Source: JAWLGZ01 sp041690635 (GTDB taxonomy: Bacteria > Pseudomonadota > Gammaproteobacteria > Thiohalomonadales > Thiohalomonadaceae). Taken from it: a stretch of 64,000 nucleotides of DNA. The translations under genes were made by a program, and so were the position numbers. The stretch is taken from positions 186,001 to 250,000 of the forward strand of contig JAWLGZ010000003.1 of NCBI GenBank assembly GCA_041690635.1, in the 5' to 3' direction. Under the pieces are notes generated by a model. That model was not told the DNA's origin and ran no database searches. It saw nothing but the letters and a program-made list of their open reading frames with translations. Of this stretch, positions 7,682 to 18,000 are shown piece by piece (position 1 is the stretch's first letter; every line of letters starts with the position of its first letter).

Positions 7682-9550
7682 ATGAAAGACAGTTTCTCGA
7701 TTAACGTCTCGAAGCTGCAAAAACCCACGGCGCTCGCCTTCGATGCCCGCCCGGCGGCAGTAAAGGCATGGGTGGAAGGCCTGCCCATGGGCCATATCGG
7801 CGAGGCCACCCGCCAGATCTATAGCGCACTGCGTGAGACCAACGGCCTGGAGCTCAGCAGTGAGCACCGTTTCACTCTGCTGGAGGCGGTCTGGGGCCCG
7901 GTCGGCGCCATTGTGCCGGCACTGCAACGCCACTACGCCTCCCACCACTTCCCGATACCCGAGAAGGGGCTCAAGATTGCCGAGCTCTCCACCGACCTGC
8001 AGACGGAAATGGTCATCGGCTACCGTCTGGCGCTGGCCTCCGCCACCAGCGGCGGCCTGTTTGCCCGCAGGGCGCAGAAACGACTGAAAACCGCCTGCCT
8101 GCAGCGCATGCTCCAACTGCTACGGGGGGTACTCTTCAACTACCTTGTTCTGAACGTTCCCTATCCGCTCGGCCTCTGGCGCGAACTGCACCGGGTCTAT
8201 GTGGATGCGGGCAAGGCGGGGTGGCTCAAGGAGGCGGTGGTGGAACCCAACTCCGGGCGCAAGGTGACCCTTGAGCAGGAGTACAAACATGCGCTGTTGC
8301 TGGCGCTCCTTGCCACCTATCTGCTGAAGCCCGAGCAGGGCCGTCTGGTCGCCGACTCGCTGGACTTCTGGGCGAGCGAGGCGAGCCTCGTGGATGCGTC
8401 CACCGCGCACAAACCCGATGTGGCATTCTGTGTGGCGCTCAACATGGATGTGCCGCCGCTGGGCGACAATCAACGCTGCGAACAGTTGCGACAGGCGGGG
8501 GCGCGCTGCCTGTGGCTCGACACCACCCGCGTGCGCAACCGTATCGCCGACTACCGCAAACGGGTACAGGGCGGCTCCGTCACATTACCGAGCGGCCAGA
8601 CCCTGACCGCCGACAGCCTCGAGGTGCTACTCGGCTGCTGGGGCGAAGCACCCAACCGCATGGAGGAGCGCCACGCGGCGGACTACGAGGTAGAGGCCGC
8701 CATCGGGCTAAGCGCGATACACCACATCATGGCACCACCTGCGCCGGAGGCGGCCGACGGCGGGACGACCCCGAAACCTGAGACCCGGGAGCCAGGAGTC
8801 ACGGAGTCCGGCGGGCTGGCGCTGAGCGACGAGATGGGTATCGAAAAACACGACGTTCAACTTCGGCCGGGAGAGCTGACCGCCTCCTCGGAGGAGAATG
8901 ACAGCCCGTGGGGCTTCGTCTTCGACCAGGCCTACGAGCGCAAATCATGGGCCGAGGTGGTTCCGCACAAGGCGTATTCCGCCGTGCACGGTCACGTGCT
9001 CGACCGCAGCGAGCATGGCTACCGGATATGCCTGCCCATCGACAGTATCGAACAGATCCGCGTGGGCGATCTGGTCGGAGTGCGCGACGGGACCGCCTGC
9101 TGGCGGGCCGGATCGATCCGCTGGCTGCGGCAGGTGGACAACGATCAGATACAGCTCGGACTCCAGATCCACATCACCGAAGCGGCACCGGTCGGGCTGG
9201 TGGTACAGGCGCGTGGCAGCGAAAGCAAGCCGATCGACAGCCTGCTGGGTCTGGCCGGCGGTGGGCCGGTACTGGTCATACCCAGCCTGCCCGGTACCGA
9301 GAACAAGTCGCTCGCCGTCACCGATGGCGAGGTGAAGGCGCGCATCCAGTTGGGGGAGCGAATCGCAGGCTCCTCCACCTTCGAGGCCCACGGGTTCGTA
9401 ATCAATCGCGCCGATTATGTGGAGGGTGGCCCTGAAAGGAGTGGGCTCTTGCGGCAGCTGGCGGAGCCGCACCTTCCGAAAAAAAGGCTGAAGGAGGAAA
9501 ACCCACCGGCATCCGATGACCAGTACGGGTCGCTCTGGTCCACCTTATAG
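7682..9550 (+). CDS. large uncharacterised protein with C-terminal PilZ-like barrel
   Basis: A 622-residue cytoplasmic protein with no signal peptide. Residues 1 to about 340 are mostly helical and have no motif I recognise. A low-complexity linker follows (about 345-420). The region from about residue 434 (GHVLDRSEHGYRICLP...IRVGDLVGVRDG...GSIRWLRQ) resembles the beta-barrel of PilZ c-di-GMP receptors, with D.S..G and GDLV..G..RW patterns, but the classic N-terminal RxxxR is not obvious. A c-di-GMP-linked role is therefore only an inference. ATG 7682 follows GGAGTGGAC. It stands between the acyl-CoA synthetase and a terminator belonging to the opposite strand. Confidence 0.7.
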   Translation: MKDSFSINVSKLQKPTALAFDARPAAVKAWVEGLPMGHIGEATRQIYSALRETNGLELSSEHRFTLLEAVWGPVGAIVPALQRHYASHHFPIPEKGLKIAELSTDLQTEMVIGYRLALASATSGGLFARRAQKRLKTACLQRMLQLLRGVLFNYLVLNVPYPLGLWRELHRVYVDAGKAGWLKEAVVEPNSGRKVTLEQEYKHALLLALLATYLLKPEQGRLVADSLDFWASEASLVDASTAHKPDVAFCVALNMDVPPLGDNQRCEQLRQAGARCLWLDTTRVRNRIADYRKRVQGGSVTLPSGQTLTADSLEVLLGCWGEAPNRMEERHAADYEVEAAIGLSAIHHIMAPPAPEAADGGTTPKPETREPGVTESGGLALSDEMGIEKHDVQLRPGELTASSEENDSPWGFVFDQAYERKSWAEVVPHKAYSAVHGHVLDRSEHGYRICLPIDSIEQIRVGDLVGVRDGTACWRAGSIRWLRQVDNDQIQLGLQIHITEAAPVGLVVQARGSESKPIDSLLGLAGGGPVLVIPSLPGTENKSLAVTDGEVKARIQLGERIAGSSTFEAHGFVINRADYVEGGPERSGLLRQLAEPHLPKKRLKEENPPASDDQYGSLWSTL

Positions 9551-9592
9551 CCGTCCAACGGCGGTCCATGCCCCGTTAGTCTCACTCTTGGC

Positions 9593-9620
9593 AAAAAAAG
9601 GTGCCCGGCCGAAGCCGGGC
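9593..9620 (-). terminator. Rho-independent terminator of the cNMP-rhodanese/GST operon
   Basis: Read on the - strand, GCCCGGCTTCGGCCGGGC forms a GC-rich hairpin with a TTCG loop, followed by CACC and a run of seven T. It lies about 105 nt beyond the stop of the GST gene, in the right orientation to end that transcript. Confidence 0.85.
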
Positions 9621-9725
9621 AAATACCAAAGGAGGCTGGAAATCTTCCCTGCCAGCCAGTCCCCATCCCTGGTGTTGATTCTGCGCACACTGGATGATGT
9701 GCAGTCCGCCAACGCTGGCGGCTGC

Positions 9726-10400
9726 TCAGCCGATCCCCAGCTGTTTCGCCACATAACCCGCCGGGCCGATGTGATCGATGTACTCCGCCACGATCCGTTC
9801 GAGGGTGTCGGGGAGTGAATCGGCCACTGAGCCCTGCTCCGCGATCGCCCTGGCCCAGCGGACCAGGCGCGGGCAGTCGCGTTCGCCGAACAGCTCCACC
9901 TTCCCGTTCAGATAGAGCATGCGGGTCAGTAGCGGCGCGTAGCTGATGTCCACCAGACCGAAGTAGTCCTGGAAGAAGGGGGAGTCGTCCCGAAGCAGCC
10001 CCTCGACATGGCGCAGATGGCCCATCAATTCATCTGCGGCCTTTCTGAACGCCGCTTCGCTGTCGGCGCGAATCATCCCGCCGAACGCCATCTGGCATAC
10101 CGAGCCGAACTCGATCCAGCTCTTGCAGAACGCGCGCTGCACCGGGTCGGTGGTAAGCAGCCGGTGACCAGAGAGGTCGTCCGCCAGTTCCCCGATCACC
10201 GCCGATTCGAAGATGGTGATGCCGTCGGCGCGGACGACGGGCACCTTGCCGAGCGGCGACACCTCGCGGAACCAGTCGGGCGGATTCGCCGGATCGATGT
10301 AGCGGGTTTGGTGTTCGAGTCCTGCGGCCAGCAGCGCGATACGGACGCGCTGCCCGAACGGACAGTAGCGAAACAGTACCAGTTCCAGACCCATGGTCAT
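9726..10400 (-). CDS. glutathione S-transferase family protein
   Basis: A 224-residue soluble protein with a thioredoxin-fold N-terminal domain, CPFGQRVRIALLAAGL (Cys13 at the active-site position), SPLGKVPVV (cis-Pro turn) and ESAVIGELADD (glutathione-binding Glu-Ser). An all-helical GST C-terminal domain follows. The Cys-Pro-Phe-Gly start resembles omega/beta-like or glutaredoxin-like GSTs that reduce mixed disulfides. It starts only 6 nt after the stop of the cNMP-rhodanese gene, so the two are almost certainly co-transcribed. A terminator follows at 9593-9620. Confidence 0.9.
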   Translation of the reverse strand: MTMGLELVLFRYCPFGQRVRIALLAAGLEHQTRYIDPANPPDWFREVSPLGKVPVVRADGITIFESAVIGELADDLSGHRLLTTDPVQRAFCKSWIEFGSVCQMAFGGMIRADSEAAFRKAADELMGHLRHVEGLLRDDSPFFQDYFGLVDISYAPLLTRMLYLNGKVELFGERDCPRLVRWARAIAEQGSVADSLPDTLERIVAEYIDHIGPAGYVAKQLGIG

Positions 10401-10406
10401 CCCCCC

Positions 10407-11456
10407 TCAGTAGTTGCTGGCGGTCTCGAACGGCCAGTCGCGGATGCCACCCTCTATAACCGCCGCTTTCACGCGACGCTGCTTAAGCAGCAGGGTCGCG
10501 ACGGCCGCCCGTTTGCCGCCGGCGCAGATCACGACATAGGGTTTGGCGGCATCGAGTTCCCCGAAGCGCCGACGGAGTTCGGGAAGCGGGATGTGCACGG
10601 AATCCGGCACGTACCTGTCGTCGTACTCCTCTTCGTAGCGCACATCCAGCAGACCGTGACTCTTCGCATCCAGCATCGCCTTGGCCACCTCCGGACTCAC
10701 GTGCTCGATCATGCTGCTGGAGACCAGTTCATCGAAGTCCGCCTTGCTGAGCCGCAGCAACAGGCCGGGTGTCGTCATCCGGACGGTTGCCGTGCGAGTG
10801 CCGCTGACGATGAGCGCCTGTTCGCCAAAGGTGTCACCGGATGCAAGGGTTGCCACCAGCTTCTGTTCGTCATCGTAAAGGTCCTGCGACCATACCTCCG
10901 CCTCGCCTTCGAGGATGACGTAGAAGGCATCACCCTCCTCGCCCTGTTTCACCACTTCGGTACCGGGATCGACCGGCATAGTCTGCATGCGGTTGAACGC
11001 CTCTTCCACCGCCTCGAGCGGCAGCCGGCGAAAGGCAAGCGAGTTGCGCACGGTGTGCATGGAGCGTGTCACCGGGTCGTCACGCTTCTCCTTGGCCAAC
11101 TCCTCCCAGGAGAGCAGGTAATCCAGTGCCTCGCTGTCCGCATGGCAGAGGACGCTGTGTCCCCGCGCGACAATGTCCACCGTTGCCGGGCGCGCCGGAC
11201 AGGGGAGGGGAAGCACCTTCGAGTCGGCTCGTTTCACGGGGGCCGATATGCCGTTGACCACGACGTCCGCTGCGCCGTCGAGCAGATAGAGAAAGCCGCC
11301 GCCGCTACCGGCACCGATGGTGAGCCGCTCGCCTTCGTTTAACTCGAAAATACGGACGGCCGATTCGGCTTCCGCAAGTGCCGTATCGGAGAAGTGGATA
11401 AATGGTGAGTAGTACTGCTTGAGAATCGCGAGTGCGTCACGAGCCTTCATGCCCAT
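10407..11456 (-). CDS. cyclic nucleotide-binding protein with C-terminal rhodanese domain
   Basis: The ~349-residue product has an N-terminal degenerate cNMP-like region, a clear cNMP-binding domain (VVKQGEEGDAFYVILEGEAEV...GDTFGEQALIVSGTRTATV), then a rhodanese domain with LLDVRYEEEYDDRYVPDSVHIPL and the active-site loop CAGGKRA. It probably senses a nucleotide and handles sulfur or a redox thiol; this combination is known in several proteobacteria. ATG 11456 is preceded by GGGGGGA; an upstream in-frame ATG at 11606 was rejected because it reads through the hairpin element. A GST gene follows in the same operon. There is no DNA-binding domain, so it is not a Crp regulator. Confidence 0.9.
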   Translation of the reverse strand: MGMKARDALAILKQYYSPFIHFSDTALAEAESAVRIFELNEGERLTIGAGSGGGFLYLLDGAADVVVNGISAPVKRADSKVLPLPCPARPATVDIVARGHSVLCHADSEALDYLLSWEELAKEKRDDPVTRSMHTVRNSLAFRRLPLEAVEEAFNRMQTMPVDPGTEVVKQGEEGDAFYVILEGEAEVWSQDLYDDEQKLVATLASGDTFGEQALIVSGTRTATVRMTTPGLLLRLSKADFDELVSSSMIEHVSPEVAKAMLDAKSHGLLDVRYEEEYDDRYVPDSVHIPLPELRRRFGELDAAKPYVVICAGGKRAAVATLLLKQRRVKAAVIEGGIRDWPFETASNY

Positions 11457-11495
11457 CAACTGTCCCCCCTCATTTGAGGAAAAAAGATTAAAGAA

Positions 11496-11591
11496 GATGC
11501 AGCGCTTACGGAGCGGGCCGGCTCGGTCAGTTACGCGGGTGGCGTCGAAAGCGTTCTTCCCGATGCGGCCAGTCCCGTGACCGCTCCATCC
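11496..11591 (-). repeat. ~95-nt structured hairpin element, copy A, upstream of the cNMP-rhodanese gene
   Basis: On the - strand the outer segments of this 96-nt stretch are mutually complementary over about 24 positions (with mismatches). The whole stretch aligns with 21184-21276, sharing AGCGGTCACGGG, GCCG..TCGG.AA, CGCT..CGAC and CTGCA.C in the same order. It ends about 40 nt before the start codon, so it would lie in the 5' leader if the promoter is further upstream. Whether it is RNA or a DNA palindrome is unknown. Confidence 0.6.
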
Positions 11592-11595
11592 TTTC

Positions 11596-11763
11596 CTATC
11601 GGCCAAGCAGGCGCGGCATGCCTGCCAGCAGTGCCATGTATCCCAGAAAGCCCAGTACCACCAGCCTAACCCCCCCCAGGGTAACCGCGGTGAACCGTGT
11701 TGTTATCTCCAGGAGCCGTTCCGAAATCTCCTCGGTGGCCTGGTTGAGAAAAATCCCTTCCAC
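11596..11763 (-). pseudogene. short hydrophobic-tail remnant
   Basis: An open frame of 55 codons (GTG at 11763, TAG at 11596-11598) encodes GIFLNQATEEISERLLEI, then a single transmembrane-like segment and a GMPRLLGR end. The pattern recalls the end of a type II secretion F/PilC-like membrane domain, but the match is weak. It is in a different frame from the adjacent GAF remnant, and I see no full gene. It is probably gene debris. Confidence 0.3.
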
Positions 11764-11765
11764 GT

Positions 11766-11957
11766 TCAACTGCAGAAAATGTGCATCTCGTTGAGAGTAT
11801 CCTGATCCCTCGCGCCGAAGTCACCGCTTTTTTTGTTGATCAACTGAATGGCGCGGGTGACGTCCTGTCCATCGGAGCTCTTAACGGGCACGCAGAGGAT
11901 CTGGCGGGTCACAAAACCGGTCATCGCATCACCTGTCTGTTTGTGGACACCATCCAT
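11766..11957 (-). pseudogene. GAF-domain fragment
   Basis: The 63-residue frame has TGFVTRQILCVPVKSSDGQDVTRA followed by IQLINKKSGDFGARDQDTLNEM. This is the conserved second half of a GAF domain, the small-molecule sensor found in cyclases, phosphodiesterases and kinases. The domain's first half and any output domain are missing, and the frame stops soon after. It therefore looks like the remnant of a signalling gene left downstream of the caspase exoprotein gene. Confidence 0.55.
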
Positions 11958-12010
11958 TGTTTCCAGATCGGAACCTGCGGGGAATGCCGGTTCTTGTCAC
12001 CGGCTTGACG

Positions 12011-15000
12011 TTACTCCCCGTCGCGCACCACTTGGTAGACAAAATCCCCGCCGCGATCATAACCCGCAGTGTCGAGCATGCCGTAGTGCGGCGTCTGTGG
12101 CGCCTCGGCCTTCACCCGGCCGCGCACCCCGCCGTAGATATCGATCCCGCGGGCGCCTTCGCCGGCCCCTCTCAGTTCCGACAGCAAACTGGCGGCAAAG
12201 ATGGAGTGGCCATCGGCACCGCCGTCCCACACCGGCTCGTCACCGCCGGAGGAGAGCACCGTCACCGAGCGGCGTACCTTCAGGTCATCCAGATTCTTCA
12301 GCACGGCATCGGCCGAAAGGCGACCCTGGCCGGTAAACGCACCGGAATAGCAGCTGTCCGACACCACCCCCACCTGCCGGGACGGCAGCCGCCGCAGGAA
12401 GCGGGTGAGGTCGGAGGTGGAGATCCAGTTCTCGGGGGAGTCGATACCGGCATCCGCCGGCAGCCAGTAGCCGAGGTCGGTATCCTCGAAGGAGTAGCCG
12501 TGGCCGGCGTAGTAGAGCACGACCTGATCCCGGTCGGTCAGCTCGCCGGCCAGCTTCTTGACGGCCTCGACGATCTCCGCCTTGCCGGCATCGATCATCA
12601 CCTGCGGCTCGAAGCCGTAGCTGCTGGAAAACAGCTCTGCCATCGCCTTGACGTCGTTGTGCGGGTTGTCGAGATCCGGGATGCGCTCGTGCTGGTAGTC
12701 CCCCGCCCCAATGAGGATCGCCACCCGGCGTCCCTCGCCCGTTTTGTCGAGCTTGCCGGTGGGCCCCGTGTTCTCCACTACCACCTCCTGAGTCAGAAGG
12801 GTGCCGGCCTCGTCCGCGGCGGCGATGGCGATGAGCGACTCACCGGGCGGGACCGCCACTTCAGTGCGGAAGCTGCCGTCATCCCCGACGTAGACCCAGC
12901 GGCCATCGACCGTGAGGGTGGTGGCGGCCGGGTCACCCTCGATACGGCCCTCAATCACCGCGATGCCGTTTTCGGTCGACACGCTTTCCGCCACCAGCAG
13001 GTCGGATAGGGTACCGTCGCCAACGGTGTTGAATGCGTCGGCAGCATTCGGGTCACGTCTCAGCACTTCCAGCGCAGCGGAGTAAAGTTGCTCGCGAGAC
13101 TCCTTGCGCGCCTTCTGGAGCACCAACAGGTAGGTGAGGGCACGAGGCTTGTCACCGAGTGCCGCAGTCAGGGCGGACTTGACCTCGAAGTTGACCACCT
13201 CCTCGCCCCCCAGGAGGCGTTCCACGGCCTCGGCGGTAATCAGGCTCGCCTCGCTACCCGCCGCCCGCAGGAGGGTGAGGGTTTCGCCGCTGTCACGGGT
13301 TCGGAAATAGAGGTACTGCTCCTCCGTGGAGTAGTTTCCTCCCTCATTCATGTAGGTAATCAGGTCGTCGATGGTGCCGCCGGAGGCAAAAATCTCGTCT
13401 GCCTCGGCAAAGCGTTCGCGGGTAAATGTGGGAGTGGCAGACTCCGTGGTCCCGGCGGAACCTTCTTCAGGGGCGGTGCCGGGTGAACCGTCGGCCTCGG
13501 TCACCAGTTCGTCAACAACCAGTAGTGACTCGGCGACGGAAGCATCGGTCATGAGAATGGGCTCACCTCCGGAACTCATTCCATCCTCCGGCGGCAGGAT
13601 ATCCCCCGAAGTCGTGTCGGTGGCACCCTCTCCGGGTGCGGGTTCGTCCGTACCGGGTTCGTCCGTAATGGGGTCCTCCGTAACGGGATCCTCCGTGACA
13701 GGCTCGTCTGTACCAGGGTCGGTCGTGCCTGGATCGGTCGTGCCTGGATCGGTCGTGCCTGGATCGGTCGTGCCTGGGGCGGTGGTACCAGGGGTGGTCG
13801 GCGGAGTACTCAGGCTGGCGGAGAGATCGATTGCGTTGTAGGTCACTGCGGGATTGAGAGTGCCCGTCCGGTTGCCGAAGGTGCCGACCACCGTGTCTGC
13901 GGTCAGGAAAACGTAGTCGCCTTCTCCACCAGTGCCCGTAAAGTTGATGGTGCCGTCCAGGGTGGCAGTGCCCGAAACATTCAGCACGTCAAATTGCCCC
14001 GCGGTTGGGGAGTCAAGTTCAATCTCCAGCACGCCATCGGTGGTTTGCGTGAAATCGCCGTCAATAGTAAGGGTGCCCGGCGAGGCACCGGGCCTGACAG
14101 TGCCGTTGTTGGTCAGGGTATTACCGGCACCGACTGCGACGGTGCCGCTGCCGGAGAGGGTCCCTTCATTGGTGAAGCCGCCGGTCTTCTGGAAGGTGGC
14201 GCCGGGGGCGAGGTGGATCGTGCCGCTGTTGGCCGTAAAGCCTGCCGCCACATCCAGTGTTCCCGCATTGGCGTTGATGGTACCGGTGTTGGTGAAAACA
14301 AAGCCGCCCGAGAGCGAGTGAATACCCGTCTCCGTCTGGTTCAGCGTACCCGCGTTATTCACAGTCACAGTACCGTCGACGGTAACTATCGGCGTGTTGT
14401 GACTGCTGGAGAGGTTCAGAGTGGCGCCGGCGGCGTTGGTCAGGGTGCTGTTGCCATCGATGGCGATATGGCTCGCGTTTGTCAGCGTCAGAGTGGCGCC
14501 GGCAGCATTGGTGAATGCGCTGTCATGAATCGAGAGGTGGCCGCCGGTGACCGCCAACGTACCCTCGTTGACCCAGTGAAGGCCGCTTGTCACATTCAGC
14601 GGAGCAGTGACGGTTGAGGTGCCTTGCGTTGTCAGGCCATTGCCGGCAAACGTGGTTGTGCCGGTCACGTTCAATGCGCCGGTGACGGTGACGTTGCCCG
14701 TACCGCCCAGGGTGCCACCCGAGAATGCTGCCGTCGTGATGGTTGCGGTATTGTTCAGATTGAATGCACCACTCGACACGGTCACATCGGCGATGGTGGC
14801 ACTCCCGTCGAGATTGAGCGTACCACCTGAGGTCAACAGTTGGCCGGCCGCGTTCGTCGCACCCGCCACCGTCAACTCCCCGCCCGAGACGTTCAGCGAG
14901 TTACCATCGTTGATGGTCAAGCTGCCGATGGTGCTGGTGCCGCTCCCGTATTCCACGGCATAACCGGCACTGATCAACACATCGTCACTCGTTGACGGCA

Positions 15001-18000
15001 GCGCTCCATCCGACCAGTTTCCAGGCACGTTCCAGTTGAGCCCGCCGTCGGCATTGGTAAAGGTGTTTGCATCACCCGCGGCATAGATAATGCGTGCTGC
15101 CTCACCCCCGGCAAGATCGTAGCCGACGGAGAATCCGGATGGCCTGTTCAGGGAGGCAAAGGTACCGCTACGCGTGCCATCCATGGTGACAAAGGGCATG
15201 AAGTCTGCGTCCGCGGGCGTGTACCCGCCATTCAAGCTGGCGTTCAGCGTGCCGCCGAGGGTGACGTCGCCGGTTACATGCAGGCGGTCGTACTCGCCTT
15301 CGGCAGTACCGCCAAGTTCGATATTGAGAGCGCTGCCAGTCGCAAGCGTCAGATTGCTCTCAATCGTTAATGTGCCGAGAGATGCGCCTGGAGCAATTAC
15401 ACCTTTATTAACCAGCCCCCCAGACAATGTCGTATGGATCGTTCCAGAGCCACTAATCGTGCCATCATTTTCCCATCCTCCGAGATAAACAATCAGTTTC
15501 GCGCCAGAGCTTACATCAATAACCCCTTCATTCTTTTGAATGTTATAAACATCTGCCACGCCACCCGCCACATTTATGCGTGCCCCAGCATTATTGCTTA
15601 TGTATGTAGGACGAATATCATTGTACGTCCACCCAAACATGTCGCTGTACGTCGGCGCACCATCAATATTGATGATACCCATGTTGTTAATCGTAGAAAT
15701 GCCTGTTGCTGAGGCTCTGTTTATTGCACCAGTATCGCTGATGTTAATCGTTCCGTCGTTGTTCAGGACGGCACCATTATTCAGACGGAGCGACCCAGTA
15801 CCAGAGATTATGAGCGTGCCATTTTGCGCCCAGGAAGCGGCGCTCAGGATGCGGACATATGTATCTGAACCGATGGTGGTTGTGCCGGTTGTTACCAAGC
15901 CTCCTGTGCTGCTGAAAGTAGAAGCACTGCCGACACCACTCCAGGACCAGTCTCCTTCAACAACCACTGCATCACTTCCTGTAATGGTTCCGCCACTAAA
16001 AGTCAGTGATGAAAGACGGATTTCATTTCCAGTCTTGAGATCAAGAATCCCGCCAGTCACGGAGATCGGTACGACATCTTCTCCAGAGAACGCCTCCGTG
16101 TTCGCATTCAGCCTGCCTGACGCAACAACCATGGAAGACCCCGTATTTGCGATCTCCAGGCTGCCATTGGCGTGTACGGTTGCCCCTCCGATCCAGAGCC
16201 TGCCTGCACCGGTGATGCGCGATACTGTGTCCAGTGTTCGCGTACCACTCAACAATGTGAGTGTCGCTCCTGATGAAATGTCGTAAACTCCCGTATCGGT
16301 TCCGGAACCGGATATTCTTAGCACGCCTTCCTGTACATTTATGGCTCCACTGTTATGAATGAAGAAGCTGGTACTGCTTCCAATATTCTGTGCGCTTGCG
16401 CTACCTGCCAGTTTGTTCAGCGTCCCTGAATTATTGAAGATGTTTGTCCCCGTGCTCAGGAGTCTGTCAATTGGGGTTGCATGGCTTCCCGAGAGATTTA
16501 TTACGCCAGAGTCGTGGTTGTTCAGGACTGCGGCGCTACCAAGAGACAATCGGCCAAGTGACCCTGAAATGTTGACGGTCCCGTATTGTTCCCAAGTGGC
16601 TCCACTCAGTTTGGCATTACCTGAAATTGTGACCAGACCTGTTGTGGTGAGTCCTCCCGTACTGCGAAAGGTGCTGTTGCTCCAGGTAAAGTCGCCTGCA
16701 TATTCCACGGCATCACTACCAGCCAACGTTCCGCTGGAAAGGGTGAGACCCGTCAGAACATGGGTGTTACCGGTATTTAGGGTGAGTGTTCCTATGCTCA
16801 ACGCAAGGCTGGTCAAGGTGGCGTCGCTGTTCAGATTGAACGTTCCTCCGCTCACTGTCAGCGGCACCAGCGCACCGGTAATCGAATCCGCGTTGGCGTT
16901 CAGCGTACCCAAGCTGACGATCAATCCAGTTCCCGTATTCGCGATACCCAGGCTACCGTTGGCATGAACGGTTGTACCGTTTACCTGAAGTGTGCCCGTT
17001 CCCGTGACACTGGAGGTTGTATCCAGCGTGCGAGTAACCCCGGAAAAAGACGGGGCGTTGAAAGACAGGGTGGCGCCGGAAGCAACCGTATAGGCACCAG
17101 TGTCGGTGCCGTTGCCCGCAATATTCAGCGTTCCCGAATCGATATTTACGCTGCCGCTGTTATGAAAATCGACGCCGGAATGGATCGTCTGCGAGGTGGT
17201 TGTGCCTGCCAGCTTATTCAGCGTACCGTGATTGTTTAAGGTCGCTGCACCGACACTGCGGAAGATCGGGGTTGTATTGGTACCAACGAGGTTGATGACG
17301 CCCGTAATCGCATTGTTCAAGGTGGCGCCGTTATTCAGCGTCAACCCGCCCGAACCCGTGATATCGAGCACGTCCGTTTGATTCCAGGTCAGGCCATCCA
17401 GCGTCACAGCCGCACTGATCGTCGAGAAACCGGTGGTTGTCAGGCTCCCAGTTCCCTGTAGTGTGCCTCCGGTGAAGTTCAGCGCACCCAAGGTCATTTG
17501 GACGTTGTTGATCGTTGTCGTGCCTGATGCCTTGTTGACGGTCTGGCCCGCCGCATCAATGGCTCCGCCATTTGCGTCGAGGGTGGCTGCGCCGAGGTTG
17601 ATGACACCGCCTCCATTCGCCGTATTGGCGTTGAAGACCATGTTTAACTGACCTTCCGTGGCCGTGATATCGGCGTTGATGTTGATGTCGTTGTGGGCGT
17701 TTAGGGTGAGGCTGACGTCGGTTGCGCTGGTGCTGGTAATGGAGTCGTTGACATGGATGTCGCCGGCCTGGCTATTGGTCCCGGCGGTGTCGGTGGTGAT
17801 GGTAACGTTGGTACCGGCATTCAGGGCGGTTTCGATGGTGCCGGTGGTGATGATCGAGCTGTCGTTGGTGCTGACGAAGTCGGGGTTGCCGCTGATGTTG
17901 GTGTCGGAGCCGTCGGCTTGGATGGTGATATCGTTTGGGTCGATGAGCCACTCGCCGGCCTTCCCGTTCGGCGCCGCGGCGCTGACCCGGACGCCTTGGT

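Noticed and set aside
9545..9754. Small - strand open frame between the PilZ-like gene and the GST gene
   Set aside because: It overlaps the terminator and the GST 3' end, with no ribosome site or motif.
11456..11606. Longer start for the cNMP-rhodanese gene at 11606
   Set aside because: The extra 50 codons read through the hairpin element, and the GGGGGGA ribosome site fits ATG 11456.
13641..13800. Repeated units considered as a CRISPR array
   Set aside because: The 15-bp units are contiguous without spacers and are in frame inside tpsA.
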